A stretch of DNA of 64,000 nucleotides, taken from the NCBI GenBank assembly GCA_000469685.2, contig LS997563.1:18090257-18154256 (forward strand), written 5' to 3'. Positions 1 to 11,738 of this stretch are shown here, one piece after another. Origin of the DNA: Haemonchus contortus. Taxonomy: Eukaryota > Nematoda > Chromadorea > Rhabditida > Trichostrongylidae. A program made the position numbers and the translations under genes. The notes under the pieces were generated by a model. The model did no database searches. It was given only the letters and a program-made list of their open reading frames with translations, and was not told where the DNA came from. Every line of letters begins with the position of its first letter. Positions within the stretch are counted from its first letter, which is position 1.

Positions 1-2224
1 TGTAAACTCTGGACTTGAAAGTGTGAAGCGCAAGGCTGCATAACTCTTCCGCTTGAGGCTGATCGACATTCGCGTAGGGAAGAAGTTAAATGGTGGAAGT
101 CCGTTGAAAAATGGAGTAATTGTGTAGAGGAAGAAGGAGAGGGATTTACCATTCATAAATCAAACCATGCCGAGAAGACCAAGCCCTTCTGTCCCTTATC
201 CTTCTCGGACCGGTACCGATCTACCTGGGGTACAGGAACTTTGATTGCATGTAAATCGTATTTGGCAACATACTGTACAGGCCTTACGGAGGAGCTGATC
301 CCGAAAGGAACTGCTTTTATCGTTTGCTGGGCTCTCTCGACTCTAGCCAGAAAGAAAGACTTGATTACGACTCCTTTTTTCGATGAGAACGGACCATTCA
401 CTGTGACTGAACTTCAGATGAAATGGCTCCATACGCACAAGATCCCAGTTGCTGACATTTGAACTCCGATCTTCGTACTTCGCTACTGAAAATAGTGTGG
501 TGGAAAGCAATATGTTGCCATTTGGGATAAGGAGCCATTTCGGCTGTACACTCAAATGTTTGCTTAACAATTACGATGTTACGCGAGATCAGCAGATACT
601 GCCGCCTGTGAATGGCACTACCTTCCTCCGGCGAAGACGTCGTCCTGGTTCTTTGCACCCGTTTTTCATCCGAAATTTGAACAACCGTGTAGAGACTTAG
701 ATCTTCGATGCTTTCACTTTTTTGTTAGCGAATCACTGTGCATAGAAAAAACTTTTGCTGCCACCGAGTACAACTGTACTGTCACCACAGAGCACTTTGC
801 ATCGCAAAGCTGCGATCATTTGACATTTGCGACATTTGCGATCGCAGGTAATTTTGACTCCTTTGATCGACTGAAAAAGGATTTTCCGAAGTCTTTTCCA
901 CTGACTCCCAGTTGCCCTCAAGAGTCTCGGCTGCTCCAGAGAACAGAGAAAGGTATGTTCTCAGCAATAATGTGACGAGAAGCTCCTGAAATCAGCTCTT
1001 TCAACTTGATTTTGCATGTGTGTGAGGGAATTCCAACTGGGTGCATCTGATTATTCCTTCACCATTTCCAGAAGAGCTCAGAAAATCTATTTGCATGGAG
1101 CGGTTCTGGTTGGAAGCCATGAGGACGAAAACCACAATGTACAGGGGTCCTTTCAAAAGTTCCCTTTTGAGACGCCTCACATAGATTACCTTCGCTGAGA
1201 CTTCTAGATATTTCATGAAGGATGATGCCAATGGCCCCACGGCTAAGGTGGTGGTTTCCGAAAGTGTCTTTCCTTCCGCGAGGCTCCCAGTAGCAACTGG
1301 CTACTTTATAAGCAGGTCAAGGAGAGATTTGATAATAAGCTGCCATAAAATAATTACAACCCTTTATCAATTCACCGATTGGTCCCACGTTCAGGATCTA
1401 GCTATCAATTGTTGCCCACCCGCACTTTCGATCGTCATCCAGCTGCTTGAGCAGATACCACCAACGTCCTCACTGTCCATGCGAGACTTAGAATAGCTCA
1501 TTCAGTTGTTTAGCCCGTTCTCTGGCAGGAGGCAGTGGTGTTTAGAGGGGTCTTGGTCCACAAATAGCGCCGTTTGATAAGACCGTTCGTTTGTCGAGTA
1601 ATTCTTTACTTTTCACGGGATTTCTATGTACACAAGCCGAGCTTTCATCCTAGGAATCAGCTGACTATGACTTGTGGTAGTCCGGGTCACAACCTTTGAT
1701 TTTATGGATGAGTCATTTTGAAATAAGCGACTTTGATGGTGTCCATCATCTTAGGTCAGAAGTATTTCACGTAAAAATGAACCTAACCTCAGAGGTTTAA
1801 GATGTCCCTATAAGGTCACTCTGCGAGTCCATTAGCGAATCTGATTAAAGGCTTTGGCGGCTTTGCTTGCCGGAACAACATCACCTAGAATAACCCTAAA
1901 CCCTCTAGACATGTCTACAGTACCTGAAGGGGCCTCAAAAATGCGGACTTTTTTATAACGAACCTTTGTTAGGAGGCTTCGGATGTGTACCTGGCACGAT
2001 TCAAAAATCACAGAACTAAAACTCAGCATTTCATGTGGGACCTGCTCTTGTTTGGTTTGATTTTGGTAAACAAACCACTGACATCAAATGACTCATATTA
2101 CATAATTTGTTCCGAAGTAGGAACTATGCAAACATTGCAGAAATTATTTGGTGTTGGCCTGATGACGGAAACTTTGTTAAGTGACAGCAGCAGTAGTTCA
2201 GACCAATGATGAGATACCCCATTG
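1..2224. other. No gene supported
   Basis: Only short open frames are present, on both strands (the largest are about 70-95 codons around 150-700 and 1215-1496). None has a recognisable domain, a signal peptide or a chain of phase-matched splice sites. Exons of a gene extending beyond the left edge cannot be excluded. Confidence 0.4.
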
Positions 2225-2690
2225 AAAGCGCTGTTCTGGGTAAAAATCGCTCCTGAGATTTCTCCCTAAGAGACTTCCAAGGATAGCACAAGGGACGCTG
2301 TTGGGTCAAGAAATGCCCCAGATGGGGCGTAATAAAGGCCCTAGAACAGCCGACTCAAACACCCATATTGGGACGAGTTCTCACGACGTTGTGGAGGCTG
2401 TAGAGGTTACATCATTCGCAACGGGACGCACGAGTTGCACGCAGGCGGCTTGCTGTAACCAGATGTGCGCAGTAGCGCACACTTTTGGACAGCTCGTCCA
2501 AATATCCTTTCAAGCTATTTTGTTTCACTTTACCATCCGACCCTAACTTTTACTAGTATTTTGAAGCCTTATAGTCCTCTGATACGCCAACTGTTGCGTT
2601 TTTTTTGTCGCTTTTGCTTCGCTTTGGACATTTGCTTTCATTATTTGTCTGAAACTAAATATTCAAAATTATCATAAACTGTGCTCTCTA
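2225..2690 (+). mobile_element. TTAA-type MITE copy
   Basis: This copy has the internal landmarks shared by the family: a ggggcgtaataa block, an acacccatattgggacgagtt block, a tgtagaggttacatcattcgc block, and the small palindrome ttttggacagctcgtccaaa near 2490. The right terminal repeat is recognisable as attatcataaactgtgc near 2670, while the left end near 2233 is degenerate. It has no coding capacity. Membership rests on visual similarity to the copies at 30005, 37985 and 58049. Confidence 0.6.
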
Positions 2691-3116
2691 ACTTTCATAT
2701 AATCCTTAATCTTAACTCCACCACCATATGATAGGAGAAATCCTTCCGCTTTTCAAACTTCTCCTTCACAAATCTTAAATGACAATTCAATCAATGGATG
2801 CCAAGACGAAAATATTTACTACATAATGACAAGAATCTAAGAGGTGGTAGGGTAGGAGTAAGCATCTGTTTTTAAAGTGATATCCAGTGAAAAACACAAT
2901 ATGTTATTCTCTACATAAGAACAGTTGCTCGCCCCCGTCTATAGCAGATGTATATTGCCTTTTGAAAAATCCGTGATAATTACAATTTGCTTCAGAAATG
3001 TGTGGTATAAAAGTCACGGCTTATCTCTATATCAGTTTGGTACAGATTCATGTCGAACGGCAGCGCATAATCTTCATATAGTGGCTATTCATGGAGTCGC
3101 TGAGTGAAATGGCTTG

Positions 3117-3460
3117 AATGTACAGTTCACAATTTAATTGGTTTCTAAGATACCCCCACCCCTTCCCCCACCACTCCCAACCTAAACAGCTACGGTGAAA
3201 ATTCGAAATAACTGGGGTTACCCATGACGGCAGTGGGAGGCGGTTTTGGACAATCTTGGCTTAATGTAGTCCGTTCTTTACGCAATTGCAACGACGGAAA
3301 TCTCGTCCAAGCACTCATTCAGTGCCTTTCGCGTCATGGTAATCTCGTTTTACCACTTTTAGAAGGTTTTAATTGTCGCACTTCGCCAGTGACACATTGC
3401 TCTCCATCAACGTTTCCGCTTATCAACTTAAAACCTCAAAATTATTGTGAGCTGCGCCTG
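3117..3460 (+). mobile_element. TTAA-type MITE copy, shorter subfamily
   Basis: The left end reads tgtacagttcacaat and the right end attattgtgagctgcgcct. The middle (the 'ggcggttttggacaatcttggc' area and its continuation) matches the copies at 20669 and 42023 rather than the one at 2225, so this is a second subfamily. A 109-codon open frame across it is a shadow within the repeat. Confidence 0.5.
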
Positions 3461-4689
3461 AGAGCTTCTAATTTCGTTACAGACTCCAGACGCTATATGA
3501 TTTTAGCTGCAATAATTGCATCTATACTGAATAACAAGAAGTACAAGGAGTAGTACAATTGACTATCTTACACAAATGTTGCCCTCATTAGCCATATAGG
3601 AGCTCATTTGCGACATGGCTGATCTAGATGTACCGCCACTTTTAGGGGCTCCTTGGAGTGCCCGCAGGTTCTATTCTCACCCATTACCAATCTGAGTTCC
3701 CAGTATTCCGAGGTCATTTATTTTACAATCGACCTGTTTGGGGCTATAAAAATGTAGACATGAAAAATGGATGGGCAATAGCAGTCACTGCTTTGGCTCA
3801 GCTCTCACTTCATCCAAACGTGGTACATCCCCAACTGAAGCTCAGCCCTTGCTTGCCTCTCCTCTTCCCCTCCTGTCCCGAATCTATAGCAGGTGTAAAT
3901 CCCAGGGGGAAGTGGAAATTGTCACGTAGATTCAGAAATTTGTCCTGTCGATTCAATTTGATATACGATGCATTCCATTTCCCTCCGTAAAATCGATGTG
4001 AATGCTAACAAAACATCATGGGAGGAGAGTGATATCTAGAATTGATGGGATTCTAAAATGTTTTTGGTCAGAACAAAGGTGAAACAACCGTTTCCAGTAG
4101 AGCATAAAAAACATTTAATCAAAATTGATTAATGTAGTCGAATCGTGGAGCTCATCAGTTAAATTTGGTGATCACAGGCAAGAGCTGCATGATTGCAGTA
4201 ACATCCCTGATTCCTGAAGACTCTGTTCTCCCAATAAGTTAAGTGTAACAAATTGAAGTCAGTGGAGCATAAAAAACGACAATAAGCAAATACATCGAAA
4301 AGATAAAACAACCACACAAACTAGAGATGGCTCGTTTCGCCTCTTCACCAGACGAACCACCGTCTCCACCTCCCCCTGAGGCTCATCAGTGGTTTGAGGT
4401 TAGTGGCTAGAGCACGTGCGAAACGGAAGTTGAACTCTTTCTTTGATTTGTTCCCCCCCCCCCTTATAATTTTTAATACTTTGTCATAATATCATCGATC
4501 GTAATAATTTATTAATGGAAAAGAGAATGGGTAAAGGCGTTGTTTGAATCAAGGACAGGAATGAATACGAAGTATACCATTGGAGATGCCTATTTCTGTT
4601 TCAGAATGCAAAATGTTGAGAGAGAATTGAATACTCACAGCCAATTAGTCCTACGCCTCTTCGTAGTGCTTGCAGCTTCCTGCAGTCAC
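3461..4689. other. No gene supported; one C homopolymer
   Basis: AT-rich sequence with no open frame that looks coding. A run of 11 C lies at 4453-4463. Nothing else could be named. Confidence 0.4.
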
Positions 4690-4912
4690 AGGCGTCTCAC
4701 GGACGTCCCTTGGGCCGTTTTCCGGGCACGTCAGGAGCGAGGCCGGTCTTGCAAACACAGCCCACGCCCAAGACACGGCCGTACCATCTAGGGCGAGCTT
4801 CGCGCATTTTATTAGCAATAGGGGCTATTCCGAGTTGCGAATATGGTCCGAGCGCATGACCCCCACCGTTCAGCGCGTCATTTTCACATAGCACACCACA
4901 TTGGCTATGCAT
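4690..4912 (-). mobile_element. LINE reverse-transcriptase 3' end fragment
   Basis: The minus strand translates to IANKMREARPRWYGRV, followed after a gap by KTGLAPDVPGKRPKGRP. This resembles the conserved C-terminal tail of a non-LTR retrotransposon polyprotein, usually of the form LREARLRWYGHVLR then GKRPKGRPKQRW. The match covers only about 60 residues and stops soon after GRP, so this is a dead fragment. It is much more GC-rich than its flanks, consistent with a more recent insertion than the surrounding sequence. No endonuclease or YxDD motif lies nearby. Confidence 0.6.
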
Positions 4913-5124
4913 AGGCTTAACGAAGCTTGTATCCCCCTTATACCATAATCAGGTGATTCGTTTGTGGGGCCCTTAGACCGTCACACTGTATGATCTGAGC
5001 TACGTTTATAAATTTAATTAACTGTTTTTCCTGGCCGTTGATATTGTCCCATGCCCCAATTCTCTACGTGGGTGCTACCAGATAGAGAGTGAGGGAGAGA
5101 GAAGTGTTGAAGAACGAACAAAAC

Positions 5125-5215
5125 GCCCAGCTTCGGTCGGAATTGAACTCGAACATGTGTTTCCTGGACGCTGTACTCAAAGTCACAACAATACCGTAAT
5201 CTCCGAAGTCCCATC
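5125..5215 (-). repeat. tRNA-like repeat fragment
   Basis: Read on the minus strand, this carries a degenerate polymerase III B-box (gttcgagttcaattcc) preceded by tRNA-like sequence, in a layout similar to the copy at 53215. The acceptor and D stems do not fold as a real tRNA, so it is read as a tRNA-derived repeat. Confidence 0.35.
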
Positions 5216-5554
5216 GATTCCTTGAGGATATATCTCTGGCTCTTATAACATGAAGAGTGGGAACGTATACTACTTGTTTTAACTCGTTAAATCTTGTCTA
5301 AAGGATATCTATCAGGATAAAACAAACTTTGTACAAGTATTACCTTATCAACAGTCAACATGTCAAGAAGCTAACACGTCAAAACCTGCACATTCACATA
5401 TGATTTCACGCGTTTTCTCTTCTTTTAACAGGTAAAACTTGGTGAAAACTTGTTTTTTCTTGTTAAATCCTTACAGATACCAATTGTGAGATTTAGCGAG
5501 TTGAAACAAGTAATATTCGTTAGGGATCATAAATGAACCCATATAGGAGCCTGC

Positions 5555-5760
5555 ACTTTTACGTATTTTGCCCGCAGGGTGTCTCGTTTGTGTTGGTGGT
5601 CGCTGGGCAGCTGTGAACTCGTCGAGTAACTGCCTTGTCTGGGTCTCCACGCTCTCGCTCGGCTCGGCCCGCCGTGCCATGCCCCGACTGGCGGCGTACC
5701 CAACGGGTACCAGGCTGCGTCTCGTCGCCGACGTGGTCAGCCAGCGCTAGCACTCAGTTC
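5555..5760 (-). other. GC-rich island, possible transposon coding remnant
   Basis: About 200 bases are strikingly GC-rich compared with the AT-rich surroundings. Two overlapping minus-strand frames are open, one reading LADHVGDETQPGTRWVRRQSG and the other EPSESVETQTRQLLDEF. This looks like a coding piece with one frameshift. I cannot name the family; a retroelement gag-like region is only a guess. Confidence 0.25.
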
Positions 5761-6610
5761 GCTTCCCGAACACCGGCAACATCGTGTGCACAGTTCCCAT
5801 TACTCAGTTCCTTCGGGAAATCCCTATATCAATCTGAATCGCCTCATCCCTGTCAATAAGATTTACAAACTTAATCATCATGGCCATTCTTGTGTGATTC
5901 CTTATAGTTTCTTCTAGGCTTACCTAATAACCCAGACGGAAAAGGTACCGGGTTAGTGCATAAACCCTTATTAATCCCTAACAATTCAACTATCTTCCCT
6001 TCCCATATCCTTTTCCAATGATCTCTTTGTCAATTGAGCAGGATAGGTTGGAACTTCGATCAGATTGCGCTTTCTCCTCGATCGGTCGGTCGTTCGTTCG
6101 CCGTTCTTCGGTGCAAATCTCTCACGGCCGACAGCCTTCGCCCCGCCAACGCCGCTTCACAAATAGGTCTTCGACCGTCGTGACCCATTTCGTTTTCACA
6201 ATCGCTCCATGCATTCTTTACTGCTTCGCTCGTAAGCAGCCGTCTGACCTTGTTTGAGGATGTGTTCCGATCGCGCCCTTCTTACCACTTCGTACCATTT
6301 GCAGCTCAGTCGAACACGCTTTCAACATCCTCAATTTCAGGCTGCATTTAAGACTGGAAGAGACAGTTTTTCATTTCAGCGCAATCGACTGCTAATATGC
6401 CATTTCCCAATTCAGGCTTGCATACCCTCGTCCAGAAAGGGTTTATTTCCGGGGCGAAGGATCACATTTGAAAGGCTCCACAACGGAGAGGTAGAAGAAT
6501 GGTAGTAAAAGGTATGGTCAGAAAGATATGAAAGGGGACCTCGATAATATGGGGAAAAGGTGGCCCCTCGTTGGGCCCCTTACAATGGATCCCCTATAGC
6601 TGAGACCTAC
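5761..6610. other. No gene supported
   Basis: The stretch contains short tetranucleotide-like runs (tcgg/tcgt around 6078-6105) and small open frames without domains. No splice-consistent exons were found. Confidence 0.4.
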
Positions 6611-6658
6611 GTACTTCCGTCCACGTCTACTTGAATAAGTAGACGTGGACGGAAGTAC
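6611..6658. repeat. Perfect 22-bp inverted repeat
   Basis: A 22-base arm (6611-6632) and its exact complement (6637-6658) are separated by the loop gaat. There are no mismatches or bulges, which suits a small foldback element or cruciform better than a microRNA precursor. Confidence 0.85.
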
Positions 6659-9600
6659 TGGGAGACATTAATTTAAGCCTTCTAAGCCTATTCCTCGATG
6701 ATATATGAACAATTTCCAGAGTTTGTGAACAAATCTGGCAAAAAAGTTGTCCCGAAGAAGGTGATTACCGTAGAGTTTCCATTTTGGGTAAAATTTCTGC
6801 TTATCCCAACCCCTACCCATCAATTTCTTGCTATATCGAATTTATCTGCCGTTTATACCTGCGAAAAACCTCACCAAAGCCCCGCTTGGGGATTTCCAGA
6901 GGAGAAATGAGAAAAACCGGGCGAATTCGGCAGCGAACGTTGCGCATGTGAGGTCAACGAAGCATTGGGGAAAAAAGTGGGGAGAAAGAGAGAGAATGGA
7001 GGTGGTGAGACAGAGAATAATTGCTGACCTCGACCGAATTCGAGTCGCCTCCACACACACACAGACCACCACTACCATCCACCATCACCGTTCCATGTCG
7101 TACGCATTGCTCCACACACTCAGCTCTCGTCCTCCTCCGAAATTTTCCCACAATATTTGAGTATCGCGGGTAGACCGAGAAGACAGCTGGTCACTAAGTG
7201 GTTTTTAAGGTGGCGCTTGGAAAAATATGTGAACCCGTGGCCTATCATCTCGGTAAGGGCCTTCGCAGTGTTAGGTCTAGCTACAGAGATCATTGCAACG
7301 CAGAAAAGGGCCAAATAGGACTCCCACAGGGGCGGTTTTGTGGCTCATGCTAAGCGCCCTAGAGGCATTAGCAGAAGCGTATCAGTACGAACTCCCAGTC
7401 AAGAGTCAAATTAACGACTTTGGATCTGAAGTAGGGGTTCCTTTCGAAGATTTGCATCTTGTTACAGGACTTTTTACAGGGCTGCTCTCTAGACTGAAAT
7501 ACGGCCCGTGCCCGCTTCCTTGTTATGTACTGCTTTGTTAAGCGCTCCTTCCACCTTCAGAAGTCTTTTTCAGAAGGGGCAGTCTCTCTTTCGTCACCGA
7601 CTCTTACACATTACATCTCTGAGCTTTTCCTCCTGTGTTTCTTATTCAACGGAAGCCGAGTTATAAATAGCTTCTTGCGAGTAGATCCTTATAAATAGCA
7701 TCTTCCAAGTACATCCTTCTTCTCGCCAAAGCAGTAGATCTGGTTTTTCTGTTTTCACCTTTTCCCTGTACCCCGTAAGTTTACCATTTGTGAAGTCGTT
7801 TAGTTGTAGTAGAGCTGTGAATTGTTACAATGGCCAACAAAAAAGGAACCTTCACGACGGACGGCATAGGCGCCGTTCAATGATTGTTACAACACGATTT
7901 GTCTTAAGATCTGTAATCGACGAAAAGGTTCTGTATGAGTGACAACATTATGTTTTCTCGAAGGCTCTCTGTCGAGATCCTCCACTACACTATAAGGGTT
8001 CAGTAATCTCGATCTGCTTGTTCACATCTTGCTTTTCGGGAAGAAAAAACTCCACCCAGAGACTTTTTTATATAAGGCAGATAAATGACCACTAGGAAAA
8101 GATGGATGTGAAACGTCGCTAGCTGAAGCTCTTTGTTGTCGATGTGAGACCTGGGTCGTCTTAGGGGAAGCCCGTGCAGAGCTCCCAGGCCCATTTCACA
8201 TGGTGCGGTGAAAGTGTCCGAATTCCGCAAAATTTTTGCGAACCTGATCTTTGGCTGTGGCCATCTGTTGACCTCTTTTACGACAATATTGCCGTCGTTA
8301 TCAATGCATCATAAGTAAATCTTGTCCGGCTTGTACTTTGTTGATTTTTCTGTCAAATTCTCGGCCGACCATTCGATATTTCATCGTTGTGTAGCTCGTG
8401 ACTGGGACGGGACGATGGGCGCCCCCTGTCGTCGGTCCTATGACACAGCAATACACATCGCTGCTGATAGCGTTCGTTCTTTCAAAACAACTTTGCTGTT
8501 CCTCTTCCTGTTCTTTCCAACGTCCAATTCATTCTCAAACCCATTCCTTTGTTCTGATGAAAGAATATCGAGCATTCCAGATGCCTTCGATTTCGGCAGC
8601 ATTGATCGAGGCGGCTCGCACGAAAGACTCAACTGTCGACTTGGACGAGCACTCAAACTGCCGATCACGATTCTCCCTGTGGAGATGCTCCGGAAGGGGT
8701 TGCCTCAACTTTTTTGTGAGTATTTCATGAATTCGCTTTAGTATAGGGCCCGGCGTCCTGGCTTGGTCTTGCCCCTCATGGGCGAATGTTGCAAAACTCC
8801 GAAAAAAATCAAAAAAAGGGTGCGGAACTGCTTTTGTTTACTGCAAACGGGAATGGGGCTTATTGTTAGTACAAAAATCTTATGTGAACGGTAAATTCCA
8901 AATAAAGACCTCGAACGAATCTTATTCGACCTGATTTATCCTGAAGAACTTATCAGCTTAAAGTAGCAGTTTTGAAATGATCTATAGGCATCTGACGAGA
9001 GAATTTCGTAGGCATTTGTTGGTTGCTTGGGCTGAAAGTTTCTTGAGCAAGACTCGGGAGGCCATTGATCATTCTGGGAATACAGGAGCAGAAAGATTTG
9101 TGGTCATACTTATAAATTCGGGCAATTTTGAAGTGATGAAGAGCCGGGATAGAGAGGCACTTCCTTTATGGAGACTTAATAAACTTAAATTAATCCATTC
9201 TAAAGAATCGCCTTCTCAGTCATACCAAAATACCAAAAGACAGATTTTTCTTTTTTCCCTGATACAGAAATTGTTCTCGATTTAAACTGTTATGCCTAGA
9301 GGGGACCACCATATCTGTACAATCTAAGGGAAAGTCTTCACCTAGCTCTGTTACTGTTTTGGTACTGATTTTGGTGAATCACAGCTTATAGCGAAATATT
9401 AATGACGTATCGGCTGTGTACAGATCCTCGATGATAAGATCAGCTTCTGTTTGTTGAGGCTAAAGTGTTGTTTTCGGCCTATGTACCAGGGGTCAGTTAG
9501 GGAAGCGTAACTATGTTTATATGTACCTGGTAAACCCCATATGTTGGGTACGGAAAATACGGTGAAGAGGTTGAATTTGAAAAGTTTTAGATTTAACTTA

Positions 9601-10492
9601 GAAGTTCAGCCAGTCATATTGTTGTTTGTTGACACATTTGTTCCAGACCTTTCCTTGTAACTTTTGTTTCTTGCTGAGCCCTGGTCAAGAGACCGCAGTA
9701 CGTATATGAATAGCCCCATACCTGTACCCACTCGCGTTTGCATAGTCTCGTGACGTGATTACTTGCTCCCTGTTTACCCTGGGTAATTCTACAGAATCGT
9801 TAACTGGTACAGCACTTCACATTATAAGATTCTCTTCGGATTTCTTTTGTTAAAAGTGAAAGCTGGTGAACTACTGCTAAGGCGACGGAAGTTTGACTTT
9901 CGTAGGCAAGAACTCCGCGTCGGAGGTGGCATAGCAGTAGGAGAATTCAAGATATCGTTGAAAGTCTGACAGTTCCACCTTCAACTTGAATTGATCTGTA
10001 TGGTCAATTGAGGACAGCGGTTTCGCGAAAAAAGTTTTTTAGGCCTTTCACGAAGACGTTGACTTACTCCTCAAGTTGAGAAAACCTGAGGCTGTGAAGA
10101 GTTTGCCCAGCTATAACAACGAAATTCGTACCTTGACTTTATTCTGCTTTCTGCTCTTTTCTTCGTTGTAGCTTAATAGCACGAGCCATACTTTCTATGA
10201 TTTATAGCGGACCCAACACCCACCCTGCATGACCAGTCTTATAGGTACAGAAGGGCTGGAGATGTGGCAACAGTTCAGTAGCTGCTAATGTGTTCATCGA
10301 TCAGTTCTACTTAGTTGCATTATAGTCTCTGTACTTGAGTTACAGTCTTTTTTCGAAAGCGATGTGTTCTTCCACAGCATTTGGCGTTAGGTTACATCTG
10401 GTAGTGGTATTTCCGCATTGTTCTGGCGTTGAGAAGAACGGCTTGGCTGTTTGAATTGAGACAGCTAGAGCGCTCCTTGTTCTCATGGCTCG
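6659..10492. other. No gene supported
   Basis: The longest frames (about 110 codons at 6828-7160, 139 codons at 8322-8741, 102 codons at 8977-9285, all plus strand) show no domain, no signal peptide and no phase-matched splice partners. They are best read as chance open frames. Some of this could be upstream territory or missing 5' exons of the membrane-protein gene that follows. Confidence 0.35.
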
Positions 10493-10568
10493 CATTTTCG
10501 ATGCTCAAGTTACACCAGTCCAATGCTCAGCATCAGCATTGAATTGGTGAAACTTGAGCATCGAAATG
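10493..10568 (+). other. Imperfect 76-nt hairpin, pre-miRNA-like
   Basis: The left arm (10493-10527) pairs with the right arm (10535-10568) around a seven-base loop. It has a single-base bulge, two mismatches and one G-U pair. Length, small loop and scattered imperfections are the proportions of a nematode pre-miRNA. A decayed foldback transposon is equally possible. No known miRNA seed was recognised. Confidence 0.35.
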
Positions 10569-10992
10569 CATCAAATGTTAGGCTTTGGTTTCTTGGAGGG
10601 CTATTGATATCGTTGGCAGTCAGTTTGCCAGCTGAGTTTGATGTTCATTTGCAAATAGCCCTCCTATACTACAAGAGTGGAAACTGAGGACCTAATTACA
10701 GGAGCTGTGGAAACTTTAGTGTCTGTGCCTTTAAATAGCTATTATTAAATTTTGGTACCTTACTCGAGAAGCAAAGGAGGTCAGCAGAGGATGCAAAGCG
10801 TAGCTATCATTCTTGCACCGGCTGAACTTATTTTAGATCTTCTAGTGACTAGATCTGCGAAATTTTCTCATGAAAGCTGAAATGATGGCGAGTAAAGTTA
10901 TCAAGTTCAAGGAAACTCGGTGACCATTTTGGGGGTAGTATTAGTAAGGCAAGCAAGGTTCAGATTTTGCTTGGTTTTCAGCTGGATTTATA

Positions 10993-11603
10993 CAATAGCG
11001 ATCAAAAGTCTTCGGCCCAACCCATTTTTGTTCGTAGCTTTTTTCTTAGGGGAGCAAATCACGCCAAATTTTGTTATGTTTACATAAGCATATTTCACAC
11101 TATCCAACACCATTTAACTTTAAAGCAGCACCATCCACATAACTGAGAGCAAGGTGTTTTTTGCGGTTGTAAACTTCGCTGAAAGAAAGGCTAGCGAAGT
11201 CTGCAATTATTCTCACCTTATGTGCGTTTTTCTCATTCACTGTGTATTAGACCTTTTTCACTTTGGACATAGTAAAAAGGCTGCTTTCATAGTCCACGAT
11301 TTGGCCCGCGAGCAATCGCTTGACCAGTCGCGCGACCGGTCGCGGGCCAAATCGTGGACTATAAAAGCTGCCAAAGGAAAGAAATCTCAGAAGGACGAAC
11401 GTCCATATTTCTTGTTGATTTTGAGTTCAAGCTATTTGGGATATCTGGAACATGATCAGATTGTAGGTAAATAGTGGTAAATATTCAAAATACACCCATG
11501 CTACACATATCGAAAATTCTTATGATTAGTTCCAGTAGGAAAGGGTTACAACTGAGAAATGCGACTGAAAAAGCCTTTGGTCAAAGATTTTTGAGCGCTA
11601 CTG
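10993..11603 (+). mobile_element. Non-autonomous Tc1/mariner-type element
   Basis: The ends read caatagcgatcaaaagtctt and, inverted, the same motif at the right (ttttgagcgctactg). A TA lies on each side (10991-10992 and 11604-11605), as in Tc1/mariner insertions. The internal sequence around 11400-11560 is the reverse complement of the element at 33283. There is no transposase. A small palindromic MITE sits inside at 11279-11372. Confidence 0.7.
11279..11372. mobile_element. Palindromic mini-MITE with GGCTGCTTTCATAGTC ends
   Basis: The left arm starts ggctgctttcatagtccacg and the right arm is its complement ending in aaagctgcc, together 94 bases. The arms pair for 32 bases and the centre is a second GC-rich near-palindrome. 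The same termini occur on the larger element at 29691. The flanking triplets are AAA on both sides, compatible with a 3-bp target duplication. Confidence 0.7.
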
Positions 11604-11738
11604 TATACCTAAATGTTTTTGATTACGGTTTCCGTTTAGTCAGTTTTGCACCCTTGAGGTCACCCCTTCCCATTGAAAGGCTATTTTCCAAAAATGCTCT
11701 TCTATTCTTTTCCATTTTCTTAGATCAGACCATTTCAG

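Noticed and set aside
241..462. Plus frame with a vague resemblance to the cytochrome P450 heme-binding region (EELIP...VCW...LARKK)
   Set aside because: The essential FxxGxxxC pattern is absent, flanking P450 motifs are missing, and the opposite strand is equally open.
3224..3553. 109-codon plus frame
   Set aside because: It lies across a MITE copy whose relatives at 20669 and 42023 do not keep the frame.
8322..8741. 139-codon plus frame
   Set aside because: No domain, no signal peptide and no splice partner, and a competing frame overlaps it. It could not be supported as a gene.
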